Origin: Nodosilinea sp. LEGE 07088
GTDB lineage: Bacteria; Cyanobacteriota; Cyanobacteriia; Phormidesmidales; Phormidesmidaceae
Length of the DNA stretch: 64,000 nucleotides
NCBI RefSeq assembly: GCF_015207395.1
Contig: NZ_JADEWX010000005.1
Coordinates: forward strand, 1-64,000
Direction: 5' to 3'
Part shown: piece after piece, positions 1 through 8,261 of the stretch
Position numbering within the stretch: position 1 is the first letter of the stretch
How the letters are laid out: each line of letters opens with the position of its first letter
The notes under the pieces: generated by a model
What the model saw: only the letters and a program-made list of their open reading frames with translations
Told to the model about the DNA's origin: nothing
Database searches by the model: none
Translations under genes and position numbers: made by a program

Positions 1-107
1 ATATGCGCTCGGTCACGCGTCCGATAGGGAACTGTCTGAGCCTCCCGAAGTTCACTTAACGTGCGGTCTTCTTCCTCGGTCAAAATGATGCGTAATGGGG
101 CGGGCAT
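1..107 (-). CDS. IS630-family transposase, N-terminal part (runs off the window)
   Basis: The reverse strand reads from an ATG at 107 to the window edge: 35 codons beginning MPAPLRIILTEEEDRTL and continuing through RTRDRAH. This matches my memory of the N-terminal helix-turn-helix start of cyanobacterial IS630-type (Tc1/mariner-like DDE) transposases. The catalytic part would lie outside the window, so I cannot tell whether the gene is intact. It starts divergently from, and only about 60 bases away from, a transposase remnant on the other strand, so one end of the element should lie between 107 and about 168. No terminal inverted repeat could be confirmed with only one end visible. Confidence 0.6.
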   Translation of the reverse strand, partial: MPAPLRIILTEEEDRTLSELREAQTVPYRTRDRAH

Positions 108-167
108 TTGAGGGCACTCTGGCTACCCTGCTATCTTACATTTAATCTCAACTGCCTACTTAACGCC

Positions 168-425
168 AGTGTTAACTCCACACGGGAACAGCGCAGGGAG
201 GGCAACCTATGGCAACGTCGCTTTTGGGAACACACTATTCGCAATGAGGCAGATTACGCGCACCACTGCGATTACATCCACTACAATCCGGTTAAGCACG
301 GTCTATGTAGCAAACCTAGCGATTGGCCTTTTTCTAGCTTTCATCGCCATGTAGCAAAAGGCACCTATAGCCAAAACTGGGGCACAATACCCGTTGCCGA
401 TATCCCCACAGGCGGCACCCCCTAG
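168..425 (+). pseudogene. REP-associated tyrosine transposase (RAYT), C-terminal fragment
   Basis: The reading frame ending at TAG 423-425 encodes REGNLWQRRFWEHTIR, then DYIHYNPVKHGL and DWPFSSFHR. These are the hallmark C-terminal motifs of the RAYT branch of IS200-like Y1 transposases, including the block just after the catalytic tyrosine. The N-terminal two thirds with the HUH metal-binding motif are absent. Upstream sequence stops resembling the family near 168, next to the IS630-type gene, so this is a broken copy, probably cut by the insertion. RAYT proteins mobilise or domesticate REP palindromes, and two REP-like hairpins with GTAG heads sit directly downstream. Confidence 0.75.
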
Positions 426-431
426 CACTCC

Positions 432-515
432 GTAGGATGGATTAGCGAAGCGTAATCCATGCAGCATGAGTATTGGAAAAGTTGATGCGTTACGCTGCCG
501 CTAACGCATCCTACA
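432..515. repeat. Inverted pair of REP-like hairpins with GTAG heads
   Basis: Two hairpins face each other. The first is GTAG at 432-435 followed by a stem ATGGATTA (437-444) / TAATCCAT (453-460). The second, on the opposite strand, has the stem GATGCGTTA (484-492) / TAACGCATC (502-510) followed by CTAC (511-514), the complement of GTAG. Both share the head GTAGGATG and a GC-rich loop. A GTAG tetranucleotide beside an imperfect palindrome is the known recognition layout of RAYT transposases, and a RAYT fragment lies just upstream. The remainder of 426-786 shows no gene. A HIP1 octamer occurs near 576. Confidence 0.75.
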
Positions 516-786
516 GTGGCTGTTGTTGCGCTGCTTCAATACGGCGAGCCATGTTGATGCCGTTAAAACCTTCCAGCGATCGCTGCTGCCATAACTCAAT
601 CTCTATGTCATCAGATCTTGCTAAATCGCGGTGGTATCGGGCAGACAACAGCCGATAATATATCCTTGGCCAGATTGCCAGAGCCTCACGATACCTACAA
701 AAGAAGTGGGCTGTGGTAAGTTTGGCGGGTCGTCCTGCCAGGACGAGTGTTGACTAACCCCCTTAGCGGAAAGCAGGAAGTTGCCC

Positions 787-1989
787 ATGGGTCGCGCAGA
801 AAAAGTTGTCTTAGCCTATTCCGGTGGCGTCGATACCACCGTGTGTATCCCCTACCTGATGAACGAATGGGGCGTAAAAGAAGTGATTACCCTGGCAGTA
901 GACCTGGGCCAGGGCGACGAGCTAGAGCCAATTCGCCTCAAGGCGCTGAATGCCGGGGTGGCCGAGTCTCTGGTGGCCGACCTGACTGCAGAATTTATTA
1001 CCGACTATGCTTTTCCGGCCATTCAGGCCAACGCCCTCTACGAAAACCGCTACCCGCTGTCTACGGCCCTGGCCCGCCCGCTGATTGCTAAGGCTTTAGT
1101 CGAGGCCGCCGATCGCTACGGAGCCGATGCGGTGGCTCACGGCTGCACCGGCAAGGGCAACGATCAGGTGCGCTTTGACGTGGCGATCGCCGCCCTCAAT
1201 CCCAGCCTCAAGGTGCTGGCCCCCGCCCGCGAGTGGGGCATGGGCCGTGAAGAAGCCATAGCCTACGGTGAAAAGCAGGGTCTCACCTTTCAGGTGAAGA
1301 AGTCTAGCCCCTACTCCATCGATCGCAACCTGCTGGGCCGCAGCATTGAGGCTGGCCCGCTGGAAGACCCCATGAGCGAGCCCCTAGAAGAAGTGTTCTT
1401 GATGACCGAGGGCATCGAAAACACCCCCAACGAGCCCGAATACATCGACATTGGCTTTACCAAGGGCCTGCCCACCAGCCTCAACGGCGAGACCCTCGGC
1501 CCGGTAGCGCTGATTACCCAGCTAAATGCGATCGCCGGTCGCCACGGCGTGGGCCGCATCGACATGATCGAAAACCGCCTGGTGGGCATCAAATCGCGCG
1601 AAATCTACGAAGCCCCAGCCCTGCTGGTGCTGATCGACGCCCACCGCGACCTGGAGAGCCTCACCCTGACGGCAGATGTCACCCAGTACAAGCGCGGCAT
1701 CGAAGAAACCTACAGCCGTCTGGTCTACAACGGCCTCTGGTACAGCCCCCTCAAGCTGGCCCTCGATGCCTTCATTCAGCAGACCCAGGAGCGGGTCAGC
1801 GGCACCGTGCGGGTAAAGCTGTTTAAGGGCACCAACCGAGTGGTGGGCCGCCAGTCTGACCTGGCCCTCTACAGCGATGCCCTGGCCACCTACAGCTCCG
1901 ACGATGCCTTTGACCATAAGGCTGCCGAGGGCTTTATCTACGTGTGGGGTCTGCCCACCCGCGTTTGGTCTGAGAAGCTGCGCGGCTAG
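787..1989 (+). CDS. argG: Argininosuccinate synthase
   Basis: Joins citrulline and aspartate using ATP to make argininosuccinate, the penultimate step of arginine synthesis, in the cytoplasm. The 400-residue product starts [25 protein letters not shown] is the pyrophosphate-binding P-loop of the N-type ATP pyrophosphatase fold. The conserved blocks [13 protein letters not shown] and [11 protein letters not shown] follow. Length is normal for the family. The ATG at 787 is chosen over a TTG six bases upstream because AGGAAG at 774-779 lies at good distance and homologues begin MGRA. It is monocistronic here, with ridA convergent downstream. Confidence 0.97.
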   Translation: MGRAEKVVLAYSGGVDTTVCIPYLMNEWGVKEVITLAVDLGQGDELEPIRLKALNAGVAESLVADLTAEFITDYAFPAIQANALYENRYPLSTALARPLIAKALVEAADRYGADAVAHGCTGKGNDQVRFDVAIAALNPSLKVLAPAREWGMGREEAIAYGEKQGLTFQVKKSSPYSIDRNLLGRSIEAGPLEDPMSEPLEEVFLMTEGIENTPNEPEYIDIGFTKGLPTSLNGETLGPVALITQLNAIAGRHGVGRIDMIENRLVGIKSREIYEAPALLVLIDAHRDLESLTLTADVTQYKRGIEETYSRLVYNGLWYSPLKLALDAFIQQTQERVSGTVRVKLFKGTNRVVGRQSDLALYSDALATYSSDDAFDHKAAEGFIYVWGLPTRVWSEKLRG

Positions 1990-2014
1990 CCGATTTTCGG
2001 GAAATACAACAAGA

Positions 2015-2035
2015 CCCAGGGGTAGGATCCCTGGG
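2015..2035 (+). terminator. Hairpin after argG, possible terminator
   Basis: CCCAGGG at 2015-2021 and CCCTGGG at 2029-2035 form a 7-bp perfect stem with a 7-base loop, 26 bases after the argG stop. There is no T tract after it, so intrinsic termination is doubtful. It may only stabilise the 3' end. The remaining sequence up to the end of ridA at 2216 shows no other feature. Confidence 0.3.
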
Positions 2036-2215
2036 CCTATGCCCTTTGGGAGGAGTCCGAGGGATAGGTGTTGTTGCCACAATTTTCCTGAGTACGAGGT
2101 GTCGGTTGGGTGGCGCGCTAGCAAAACCAAACATTGGGCAATTCAGATGGATTCTGCCTTACCCACCTCGATACAGGGTATTTCCGGATTAGGTCTTGTG
2201 CCTATGGCTATAGTA

Positions 2216-2605
2216 TTACTCGCCGCAGTAGGCAATCAAATCAATTTCCACATCCCCATAACCGGCTAAAGCCGTAACGCCGACAGTCGTGCGGCTGGGC
2301 TGAGGGGCATTGCCGAAATACGCCTGGTAGATGGTGTTTACCGTGTCGTAGTAGCGAAAGTCAGTGACAAAAATGCGAGCCATCACGACTTTATTAAAGC
2401 CACTGCCAGCGTGTTTGAGCACCAGGGCCAGGTTCTCCATAACCCGTTTAGTTTGCTCATCAATGGGGCCTTTGACGACTTTGCCGGTGGCTGGGTCTTC
2501 GGCCAGCTGCCCGGTGACAAACAAAAAATCCCCCGCCCGCACGGCATGGGAGTAGGGGGCTACCGGCGGCAGCACATTATCGGGCAGAGTCATAAATTCG
2601 AGCAT
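2216..2605 (-). CDS. ridA: RidA family reactive-intermediate deaminase
   Basis: Likely hydrolyses reactive enamine/imine intermediates released by PLP enzymes, protecting metabolism in the cytoplasm. The 129-residue protein has the family signature: NVLPPVAPYSHAVRAGDFLFVTG near the N-terminus, GTAGEDP-like AEDPATGKVV, QTKRVMENL, then the arginine-containing SRTTVGV and the C-terminal VEIDLIAY. Length is typical. An internal ATG 12 bases downstream (MTLPDN) is an equally plausible start. It converges with argG. Substrate range cannot be inferred from sequence. Confidence 0.92.
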   Translation of the reverse strand: MLEFMTLPDNVLPPVAPYSHAVRAGDFLFVTGQLAEDPATGKVVKGPIDEQTKRVMENLALVLKHAGSGFNKVVMARIFVTDFRYYDTVNTIYQAYFGNAPQPSRTTVGVTALAGYGDVEIDLIAYCGE

Positions 2606-2709
2606 TGACTTAGTCCTTATAGCAGTGGCCCTAACGGTTAGAGTAATCTTGCTTGTGATCTGGTCTCTTAAAACCAGAGGCTATCTTCAGGGGGTTAAAC
2701 TCAGCTGGG

Positions 2710-4509
2710 TTACACCACAATGTCAGTGGCCAGGTTGGTCAACTCCACTGTATAGATACGGCTGTTTGTGCCTTGGTTAACGCTCCACAGATACCGGGTA
2801 GGCGACTGTTGTACCATAGCCTGAGGGTGGGGCAGATTGGCGATGCGGTTGATAATCTGGCCGTCATAGTTGATCAGTGAAAATTCTCCCGTTGGGCTGA
2901 GTAGCCCGTAACCCACCGCCGTTTCAAACAGCCAACAAGGGGTAATATCTACCCGATGCCGAAGCATTCTAAAAGGTCGCAAATCAACGATCAGTACGGC
3001 ATTAGGGCAGTTTTCCTCCAGCGCTAGATAACGATAAGGACGTTGAGCCGGTGTTAGGCTATAGAGCGGCACCGAAGCTGAGATGGTCCCTAAGTAATTG
3101 CCCCGGCGGGTCACACCGTGAAACAGAGTCCGATTGCCCCGGCGCACGACGACTACACTGTGGCCATTATCGACAGCGAGCAGCGTGATCAGTTGGTCGC
3201 CTGGCTCGGTCGGCATCGTCACGGTTAATGGTGCCGATATTTTGACCCCTTCGTCACGGGGGGTAGTCAGCTGGTATATAGACAGGTCTAGCGCCTGGCT
3301 AGTCTGTTCATTGACGGTGGCAAACCAGCGCCCATTGGGGGCAATGGCTGTGCCATTTGGATTCACACCTTGGGCAATACAGCCCAGCCCGTGAGTCATT
3401 GACAGCAGATGCAATGACTGCTCAGTGACCAGTAATCCCCCCTGGGGGATCGACAAAAAATTGTGCACCGCATAGGGAAGCGTGAACCCTTGGCTATTGA
3501 TGGGGGCGGCTACCATCCCTTCCTCTGGCCAGTGATAAAACCACACCTGCTGTTGGTTACAGGTAACCAGTAGGTGCCCCTGGGGCATCGGCACTAACCC
3601 CAGGGCTGTCGTGGGGTGAGGCAAGCACACAAAGGATAAATCAGAGGCCAGGTCGATATCGGGCAACACTTTTGGGTAGACCGGCTCAGCAAGATGGCCC
3701 TGGGCCTGATAGGTCTGATATACGGCCATGAGATCGGTTCGCATGGCCTGGGCGCTATCGTAGCGCTTGGGCAGCAGCTTTTGTAGAGCCTTGCGAATAA
3801 CCTGGTTGAAGGGTTCGGGGAGTTGGTTGGGCATAACCGGCGAGCGGTTTAGGTGAGCCACCATCAGCTCCATGGGCGTGCCTGAGAAGGGGCGCTGCCC
3901 CAGCAGCAATTCGTACAGAATAACGCCTACGGCATAAAGGTCTGCGGCCGGGGGGTGTTGATTATAGAACCGCTCCGGGGCCATGTAAGCGGGGGAGCCA
4001 GTGTGGCCCATGTCTGCCTGTTTGGCCTCTTGACTGAGACGGGCGATGCCCAAATCAGAGACGCGGGCTACCCAGCCACCAGGGGTCAGCTCCATGAGAA
4101 TGTTTTCGGGCTTGATGTCGCAGTGCACAATGCCTTGGCGATGGGCACAATCTAGGGCCGCTAGAATATCGAGGATGAATCCCAATACTTCCTGCACAGT
4201 TAGGGGGGTATCGCTTTCAAGCAGCGATCGCAGCGTGCCCCCCTCGCAGTAATCGAGCACGAGCTGCCTGCCGCTAGTAGAGTGCTCTAGGGCATGGCAG
4301 GTGACAATGCTGGGGTGCTCTAGGCTAATTAAAAACCGCAGCTCCCGCAAAAACTTATGGGTGGGAAAGCGATCTTTATTCAGGTCTTTAATGGCGACCA
4401 GTTCCCCAGTTCTGCGATGAATAGCGCAATAGACGCGGCCAAACTGCCCGTGCCCTACAAAGCCTAGGGTATAGTATCGCGAACGTCGAATTTGCTGGGT
4501 GAGGGCCAC
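2710..4509 (-). CDS. Serine/threonine protein kinase with C-terminal propeller-like region (SpkG-like)
   Basis: Hanks-type kinase. With the GTG start at 4509, 599 residues: glycine-rich loop GHGQFGRVY (19-27), ATP lysine K41 (AIKDL), catalytic HCDIKPEN (129-136; HRD became HCD), DLG at 152-154, APE at 177-179. The kinase domain fills about 12-270. The rest has no membrane segment I can see and shows recurrent beta-strand-like stretches resembling a beta-propeller. The GTG is preferred to an ATG at 4566 because the latter would overlap the upstream V4R gene by 50 bases; the GTG leaves a 7-base gap, indicating co-transcription. By position it corresponds to SpkG (slr0152) at the end of the Synechocystis slr0144-slr0152 operon. 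That equivalence is inference. Confidence 0.88.
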   Translation of the reverse strand: MALTQQIRRSRYYTLGFVGHGQFGRVYCAIHRRTGELVAIKDLNKDRFPTHKFLRELRFLISLEHPSIVTCHALEHSTSGRQLVLDYCEGGTLRSLLESDTPLTVQEVLGFILDILAALDCAHRQGIVHCDIKPENILMELTPGGWVARVSDLGIARLSQEAKQADMGHTGSPAYMAPERFYNQHPPAADLYAVGVILYELLLGQRPFSGTPMELMVAHLNRSPVMPNQLPEPFNQVIRKALQKLLPKRYDSAQAMRTDLMAVYQTYQAQGHLAEPVYPKVLPDIDLASDLSFVCLPHPTTALGLVPMPQGHLLVTCNQQQVWFYHWPEEGMVAAPINSQGFTLPYAVHNFLSIPQGGLLVTEQSLHLLSMTHGLGCIAQGVNPNGTAIAPNGRWFATVNEQTSQALDLSIYQLTTPRDEGVKISAPLTVTMPTEPGDQLITLLAVDNGHSVVVVRRGNRTLFHGVTRRGNYLGTISASVPLYSLTPAQRPYRYLALEENCPNAVLIVDLRPFRMLRHRVDITPCWLFETAVGYGLLSPTGEFSLINYDGQIINRIANLPHPQAMVQQSPTRYLWSVNQGTNSRIYTVELTNLATDIVV

Positions 4510-4516
4510 CGTTTGA

Positions 4517-5179
4517 TTACCCCTGTTGCATGAGGGTTTGCATAATGGCCTGATGAGCCTGACCATTGGCGACCATGGTTTCGACCGATTGAAGGCGCTT
4601 TTCTAGCCCCAGCACAAAGCGATTACAGTCGTCACCTTTAGCCGTACAGCTCGTTTGAATGCAGCTGAGTTCGCGTCCGGTCAGCTGGGTAAAGAAGATT
4701 TCAAGAATGCCGCGTTCGAGGTCTCCCGAAGGCTTTTGGGCCTGGGGAGCTGCGGCTGTAAACGGTGAATGCCAAATCTCGACCCCCAAAAAGCCGCGAT
4801 CGCGATAGGTAATATCGAGATGAATCTGTCCCCAGCCGTGGGTTTTCCAGCACTGTTGTAGCGACTGCAAAAACTCGGCCATCGCCAGACTAGCCATGGG
4901 CTGTTTGTAATAGTCTGCTAATTCTTCGCAGAAGCGAGCATAGAAATTTTTGCCCCACCAACGGCCACAGTTGTAAAGCACCATGTGTGAGGCTTGGCCA
5001 GTCTCTTTTTCTAAACCAGAATAAATAGCCTGCAGCAGCGGATCTGGAATAGCCAGCAGGCGATCGCCCCGGCGATTTTCCAGCAGCCCCATTTCAGTCA
5101 ATCCCCGCACGTAGAGATCTTGGGCAAAGTAGTTGCTGGGCAGCCGGCCATCGGTGAGTAAATCGGCAACAGAAACCAT
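4517..5179 (-). CDS. V4R-domain protein (slr0147-like)
   Basis: 220 residues ending in a V4R (4-vinyl reductase-type) domain: the block LTGRELSCIQTSC, a conserved glycine-aspartate and a final CNRF give three cysteines in the pattern typical of the domain. An aromatic stretch NCGRWWGKNFYARF lies in the middle. V4R domains bind small hydrophobic or tetrapyrrole-like ligands in several families, but no enzyme activity should be assumed. It lies 7 bases upstream of the kinase and 90 bases downstream of the phycobilisome-like gene, in an apparent operon. In Synechocystis the homologous neighbourhood is linked to photosystem II assembly. Confidence 0.8.
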   Translation of the reverse strand: MVSVADLLTDGRLPSNYFAQDLYVRGLTEMGLLENRRGDRLLAIPDPLLQAIYSGLEKETGQASHMVLYNCGRWWGKNFYARFCEELADYYKQPMASLAMAEFLQSLQQCWKTHGWGQIHLDITYRDRGFLGVEIWHSPFTAAAPQAQKPSGDLERGILEIFFTQLTGRELSCIQTSCTAKGDDCNRFVLGLEKRLQSVETMVANGQAHQAIMQTLMQQG

Positions 5180-5269
5180 GGGTAACGTCCCTCACAGGAT
5201 AAAAATAGCAGTAGTGACCGCTGCAGGTCGCCAGCGGAGTAGGGGGCAAGCCCCAGGGAAAGTCATCAA

Positions 5270-5764
5270 TTAAAACAACCCGGCCAGAGTAGGGGTTACG
5301 GTTTCGCGAGTGTTAAGCATCAGCCCTTGGGCCTTTTCCAGGCTGGGCTTGAGCAAATTAAGCTGGGCCGGCGAAAATACCTTGCTCAACTGCTTTTCTA
5401 ACAGCTGAAACAGTTGTTGATCGATAGCCTGGGTGTCATAGGCCTTGATCATTTCTGGTAGCCAACCCTGGAGTCGCTCTTCCACAAAGCTGTCGTCGTC
5501 GAGCAGCATGGCCATAGCAACGTAGCGTAGTACCATCAGCCCGTTGCGCACGCTGCGCTCGACCATCGGTTCTGGATGACCGCCCTGCTGTTGTAAGACA
5601 TCGGCAATAGGCTGCATGATGGCAACTTCTTGGTCCCGCAGCGTCCGGTATACGGCCATACGCTCAGGAATTGAACTGACGTACTGGCTCAAAATGCTGA
5701 GATCGCTAGCGTTGAGATACTTCTTATCGGGGGCATCAAACAGGGTGTCAAGCTTAAAGGCCAT
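5270..5764 (-). CDS. Phycobilisome-like (globin-fold) protein without bilin cysteine
   Basis: 164 residues, all-helical. The segment RNGLMVLRYVAMAMLLDDDSFVEERL aligns by eye with the helix of phycobiliproteins that normally carries the chromophore (xLRYxxYAxxAGDxSxLEERxL). Here there is no cysteine anywhere in the protein, so thioether attachment of a bilin is impossible. Best described as a phycobilisome-related protein of unknown role, comparable by position to slr0146 of Synechocystis. It sits between the small 102-residue gene and the second V4R gene. A structural or chaperone role in pigment-protein assembly is inference. Confidence 0.65.
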   Translation of the reverse strand: MAFKLDTLFDAPDKKYLNASDLSILSQYVSSIPERMAVYRTLRDQEVAIMQPIADVLQQQGGHPEPMVERSVRNGLMVLRYVAMAMLLDDDSFVEERLQGWLPEMIKAYDTQAIDQQLFQLLEKQLSKVFSPAQLNLLKPSLEKAQGLMLNTRETVTPTLAGLF

Positions 5765-5823
5765 GGCAAAATTCTCCGAGTATTTGGGACGATGAGTAGA
5801 TAGCTGAGATAGCGGCCAACTAC

Positions 5824-6132
5824 CTAACCAAACAGGTCAGAAAACCCATCTAGGGTCAAGTCGAGATCGACGTCATTGCTGGTTGGAGCCGCTGCTAGGG
5901 GGGTAATCGGTACCCCAATGAGGGGCTGACCCTCCCAGGCAATGGTCTGGAAAAAGTCGTTGACGGTCATGGTCATCGTTGACTCTGCTCGGTCTAGATC
6001 CCCTAGCGCTGGCGCTGCGGTTGCCAGCCGTCCGTCCCAAGTAACGGCTTCAAAGAATGCCTGCACTGTCTCTCTTAGCCAGGGTTGAGCCGACTGAGAC
6101 TCGCTATTCCCATGGGATGAGAATGTGGTCAT
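5824..6132 (-). CDS. Small conserved protein of the V4R/kinase cluster (slr0145-like)
   Basis: 102 residues, function unknown. It contains an internal duplication: ETVQAFFEAVTWDGR near residue 22 and TVNDFFQTIAWEGQPLIG near residue 56, i.e. the pattern TVxxFFxxixWxGx twice. The C-terminus is acidic (DVDLDLTLDGFSDLFG). No signal peptide or membrane span. Its ATG overlaps the stop of the upstream V4R gene by 4 bases, a strong sign of translational coupling. Position between V4R and phycobilisome-like genes matches slr0145 of Synechocystis. The repeated aromatic motif could be a docking element, but this is speculation. Confidence 0.75.
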   Translation of the reverse strand: MTTFSSHGNSESQSAQPWLRETVQAFFEAVTWDGRLATAAPALGDLDRAESTMTMTVNDFFQTIAWEGQPLIGVPITPLAAAPTSNDVDLDLTLDGFSDLFG

Positions 6133-6812
6133 TCTCCACCTTCCCCAGCCCGCAGCCGCTTCTCGATATCGCGGGCGTTGGCTCCTTCATTCATCCAGAA
6201 GGAAGCCGCATCAATCCGCTCGCGCCCCCCGAGCAAGAACTTGCAGTAGGTCTCGCCCATGGAGTAGCACTGAATCTCAATACAGCTCAGCTGCTTGCGC
6301 ACCATTTCGGTGAAAAATCCTGCAAACAGCCCGGCATAGAGGTGACATACCGGCTTGCCGACGTCGCCTAGGGTACGGGCGACGGCGGAGTCAAACAGGT
6401 TAATGAACATGAAGCCCTGTTTGCGATCGCTCATATCTACCTCCCAGCGGCCCCAGCCCTGAGAAACGTAGGGCCACCACCAGGTTTCGAGCAAAAACAT
6501 CAGGTTGGCCCGGCGAGGGCTCATGGCAAACTCCCGCTCAAACCAAGTCTCAAAGGTAAGGGAGTCGTACTTGCCCCATTCCAGCCCAATCGTGTACATG
6601 ATGGCTGCAGAGGCATCGCCGACTTCTTCTTGCAGCCCTTCCAGCAGGCCGATGATGAAGTCTTCACTGGTGAGCACATTGCGAGTGTCATTCCAGTCGG
6701 TAATGGTGCCGTATTCGCTATTGAATTGAAAGAAATCCCGCATGGCATAGTGGTTATGCTTATGGGGATATTTTTGGTGCAGACGGTGGGCGGTCTCTGT
6801 GGTCATAACCAT
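6129..6812 (-). CDS. V4R-domain protein (slr0144-like)
   Basis: 227 residues. The C-terminal V4R domain shows RKQLSCIEIQC and GETYCKFLLGG, the same three-cysteine layout as the second V4R protein in this cluster. The N-terminal half is rich in aromatic residues (NLMFLLETWWWPYVSQGWGRWEVD). Matches slr0144 of Synechocystis, the first gene of the operon reported to help photosystem II assembly. A second start, six bases downstream (MTTETAH), is possible. The gene overlaps the next one by 4 bases. About 313 bases of non-coding sequence upstream probably hold the operon promoter, although the phycobilisome-like gene at 7126 is in the same direction. Confidence 0.8.
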   Translation of the reverse strand: MVMTTETAHRLHQKYPHKHNHYAMRDFFQFNSEYGTITDWNDTRNVLTSEDFIIGLLEGLQEEVGDASAAIMYTIGLEWGKYDSLTFETWFEREFAMSPRRANLMFLLETWWWPYVSQGWGRWEVDMSDRKQGFMFINLFDSAVARTLGDVGKPVCHLYAGLFAGFFTEMVRKQLSCIEIQCYSMGETYCKFLLGGRERIDAASFWMNEGANARDIEKRLRAGEGGE

Positions 6813-7125
6813 GGTCGAACGAGCCTTGTAAGACTGTTTTCAGTGATAGCTGTAATGTGCCCAGGGCAGAGCAAAATTAACAGCCCTAGCTGCGATCGCA
6901 GGCGTGAGCAATTTTGTCACGGTTGTCAACAGGCTATGATCTCTGCCTTTTAGCTGGCCTAGCCTGAGCTCTAGGCGATACAAAACGTAGTAATTACTTG
7001 CCCAACACAACTGGCCCAAGAAACCATCATGGGTATTCCGGGCGATACGCTTCTATGGAATTTTATCGCATTTGACAAGTTAGACAAGTCAATTGATCGG
7101 GTTTGATCGACCGTCTGGAGGGCGA
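6813..7125. other. Intergenic region upstream of the V4R operon
   Basis: 313 bases without a convincing gene. One HIP1-like TGCGATCGCA lies near 6891. I saw no clear -35/-10 pair, terminator or palindrome long enough to call. It may contain the promoter for the leftward operon 6812-2710. Confidence 0.4.
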
Positions 7126-7602
7126 TTAAGTTGCCGCTCCCAGGACGACGCGGCAAAGTTCTAGTATAGGTATATACAATTTTAGTTCTTCTGCATTGAG
7201 ATGGTTAGGCATGACCGCTTGCATTGCGGTATAGGTGAGGTGGCAACTCTCCTGGGTCTTAAAAGCTCGCATAATGGATTGAAACCACGTGAGCAGCGTT
7301 TCCTTAAAGCGTTCAGTATCGTCGAGTAACAGGGCCGTAGCGCTGTAGCGGAGCACGCGTACAGTATCTCGCTGCCACTTAGCGGTTAGATCTTGCCCGC
7401 CAACTTGAAAAGTGCTGGGCCGCTGGGCCTTGAGTTGGGCCATAACCTGGGCGATGATTTGTTGCTCAGCCCGCTGAATTTTTTGGTAAGCCCGGAGACG
7501 GGTACCGACAGACGATAGGTACGTCTGAAAGAACATTAGCTCTTGGTCGGAGGCATAGCGACCATCCGAGTTGTGGATGAGAGATTGAACGTTAGTGAGC
7601 AT
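7126..7602 (-). CDS. Phycobilisome-like (allophycocyanin-related) protein, non-canonical
   Basis: 158 residues with the phycobiliprotein helix pattern: DGRYASDQELMFFQTYL at the N-terminus and KWQRDTVRVLRYSATALLLDD in the middle. In true phycobiliproteins the chromophore cysteine precedes the R-D pair of that helix; here that place is occupied by K-W-Q, so covalent bilin binding as in allophycocyanin is unlikely. Two cysteines occur near the C-terminus (ESCHLTY and LELCRVV). Same strand as the V4R operon but separated by 313 bases. Probably a pigment-independent relative with a regulatory or assembly role; function not known. Confidence 0.7.
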   Translation of the reverse strand: MLTNVQSLIHNSDGRYASDQELMFFQTYLSSVGTRLRAYQKIQRAEQQIIAQVMAQLKAQRPSTFQVGGQDLTAKWQRDTVRVLRYSATALLLDDTERFKETLLTWFQSIMRAFKTQESCHLTYTAMQAVMPNHLNAEELKLYIPILELCRVVLGAAT

Positions 7603-7943
7603 GGGGGCTTGATTTTTTACAGGAAGGGTAGGCTTACGTTGCCCTTTCGTTAAGAAATATGAACAGATATATTACCAGAGAATAACCCCTCTGTTACTTG
7701 GTAAGTGCTAACTGGGACTAGGATAGCGCGTCGGCATGACGTGTCGGCGAATGGAGCTGGTTTCCTGGTGTGCAATAAAACTTAAATATCCTATCGCCAT
7801 GAGACTCAATGTCTCGTAGTACTCTGGTGGACATGGAATAAACCCCTATCCAAGCCTGGCCGTAGGCTTTTGCGATAAGTCTGGGCTGGGGTTTGGCCTG
7901 GGCAAGCTGCCATTAAAAGTGAATTTCATAGAGGGCATTGTTC
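7603..7943. other. Divergent intergenic region between the phycobilisome-like gene and psaE
   Basis: 341 bases that must contain the psaE promoter and the promoter of the leftward gene. A short palindrome GAGAC (7801-7805) / GTCTC (7811-7815) lies about 130 bases before psaE. I could not identify a confident -10/-35 pair or an RpaB-type HLR1 direct repeat by eye. No ORF of note. Confidence 0.4.
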
Positions 7944-8159
7944 ATGGTTCAACGTGGTTCTAAGGTTCGTATCCTCCGTCAGGAGTCTTATTGGTACCGT
8001 GAAGTGGGCACCGTTGCCACCATTGACCAAAGCGGTATCAAGTACCCTGCGGTAGTACGCTTTGACAAGGTCAATTACTCTGGTATCAACACTAATAACT
8101 TCGCGATATCTGAGCTGCAAGAGGTCGAAGCTCCTAAAGCTAAGGCCGCTAAGAAGTAG
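7944..8159 (+). CDS. psaE: Photosystem I reaction centre subunit IV (PsaE)
   Basis: Peripheral stromal/cytoplasmic subunit of photosystem I; stabilises ferredoxin docking and takes part in cyclic electron flow. 71 residues, [18 protein letters not shown]...[18 protein letters not shown], an SH3-like barrel, with the usual alanine/lysine-rich tail APKAKAAKK. The ATG at 7944 is preferred to a TTG two codons upstream because all PsaE start MVQRG. A GAGG at 7931-7934 provides a modest RBS. Single gene followed by an intrinsic terminator at 8262. Confidence 0.98.
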   Translation: MVQRGSKVRILRQESYWYREVGTVATIDQSGIKYPAVVRFDKVNYSGINTNNFAISELQEVEAPKAKAAKK

Positions 8160-8261
8160 GTGGTCACGACCTGCTGTCAGGGGTTCAAGTATGGCGGCAA
8201 GCCTAAGCTTGTGGTTTATAGCTTGAGATAATCTGGCAAGGGCATATCAAGCAGTTTCTTT

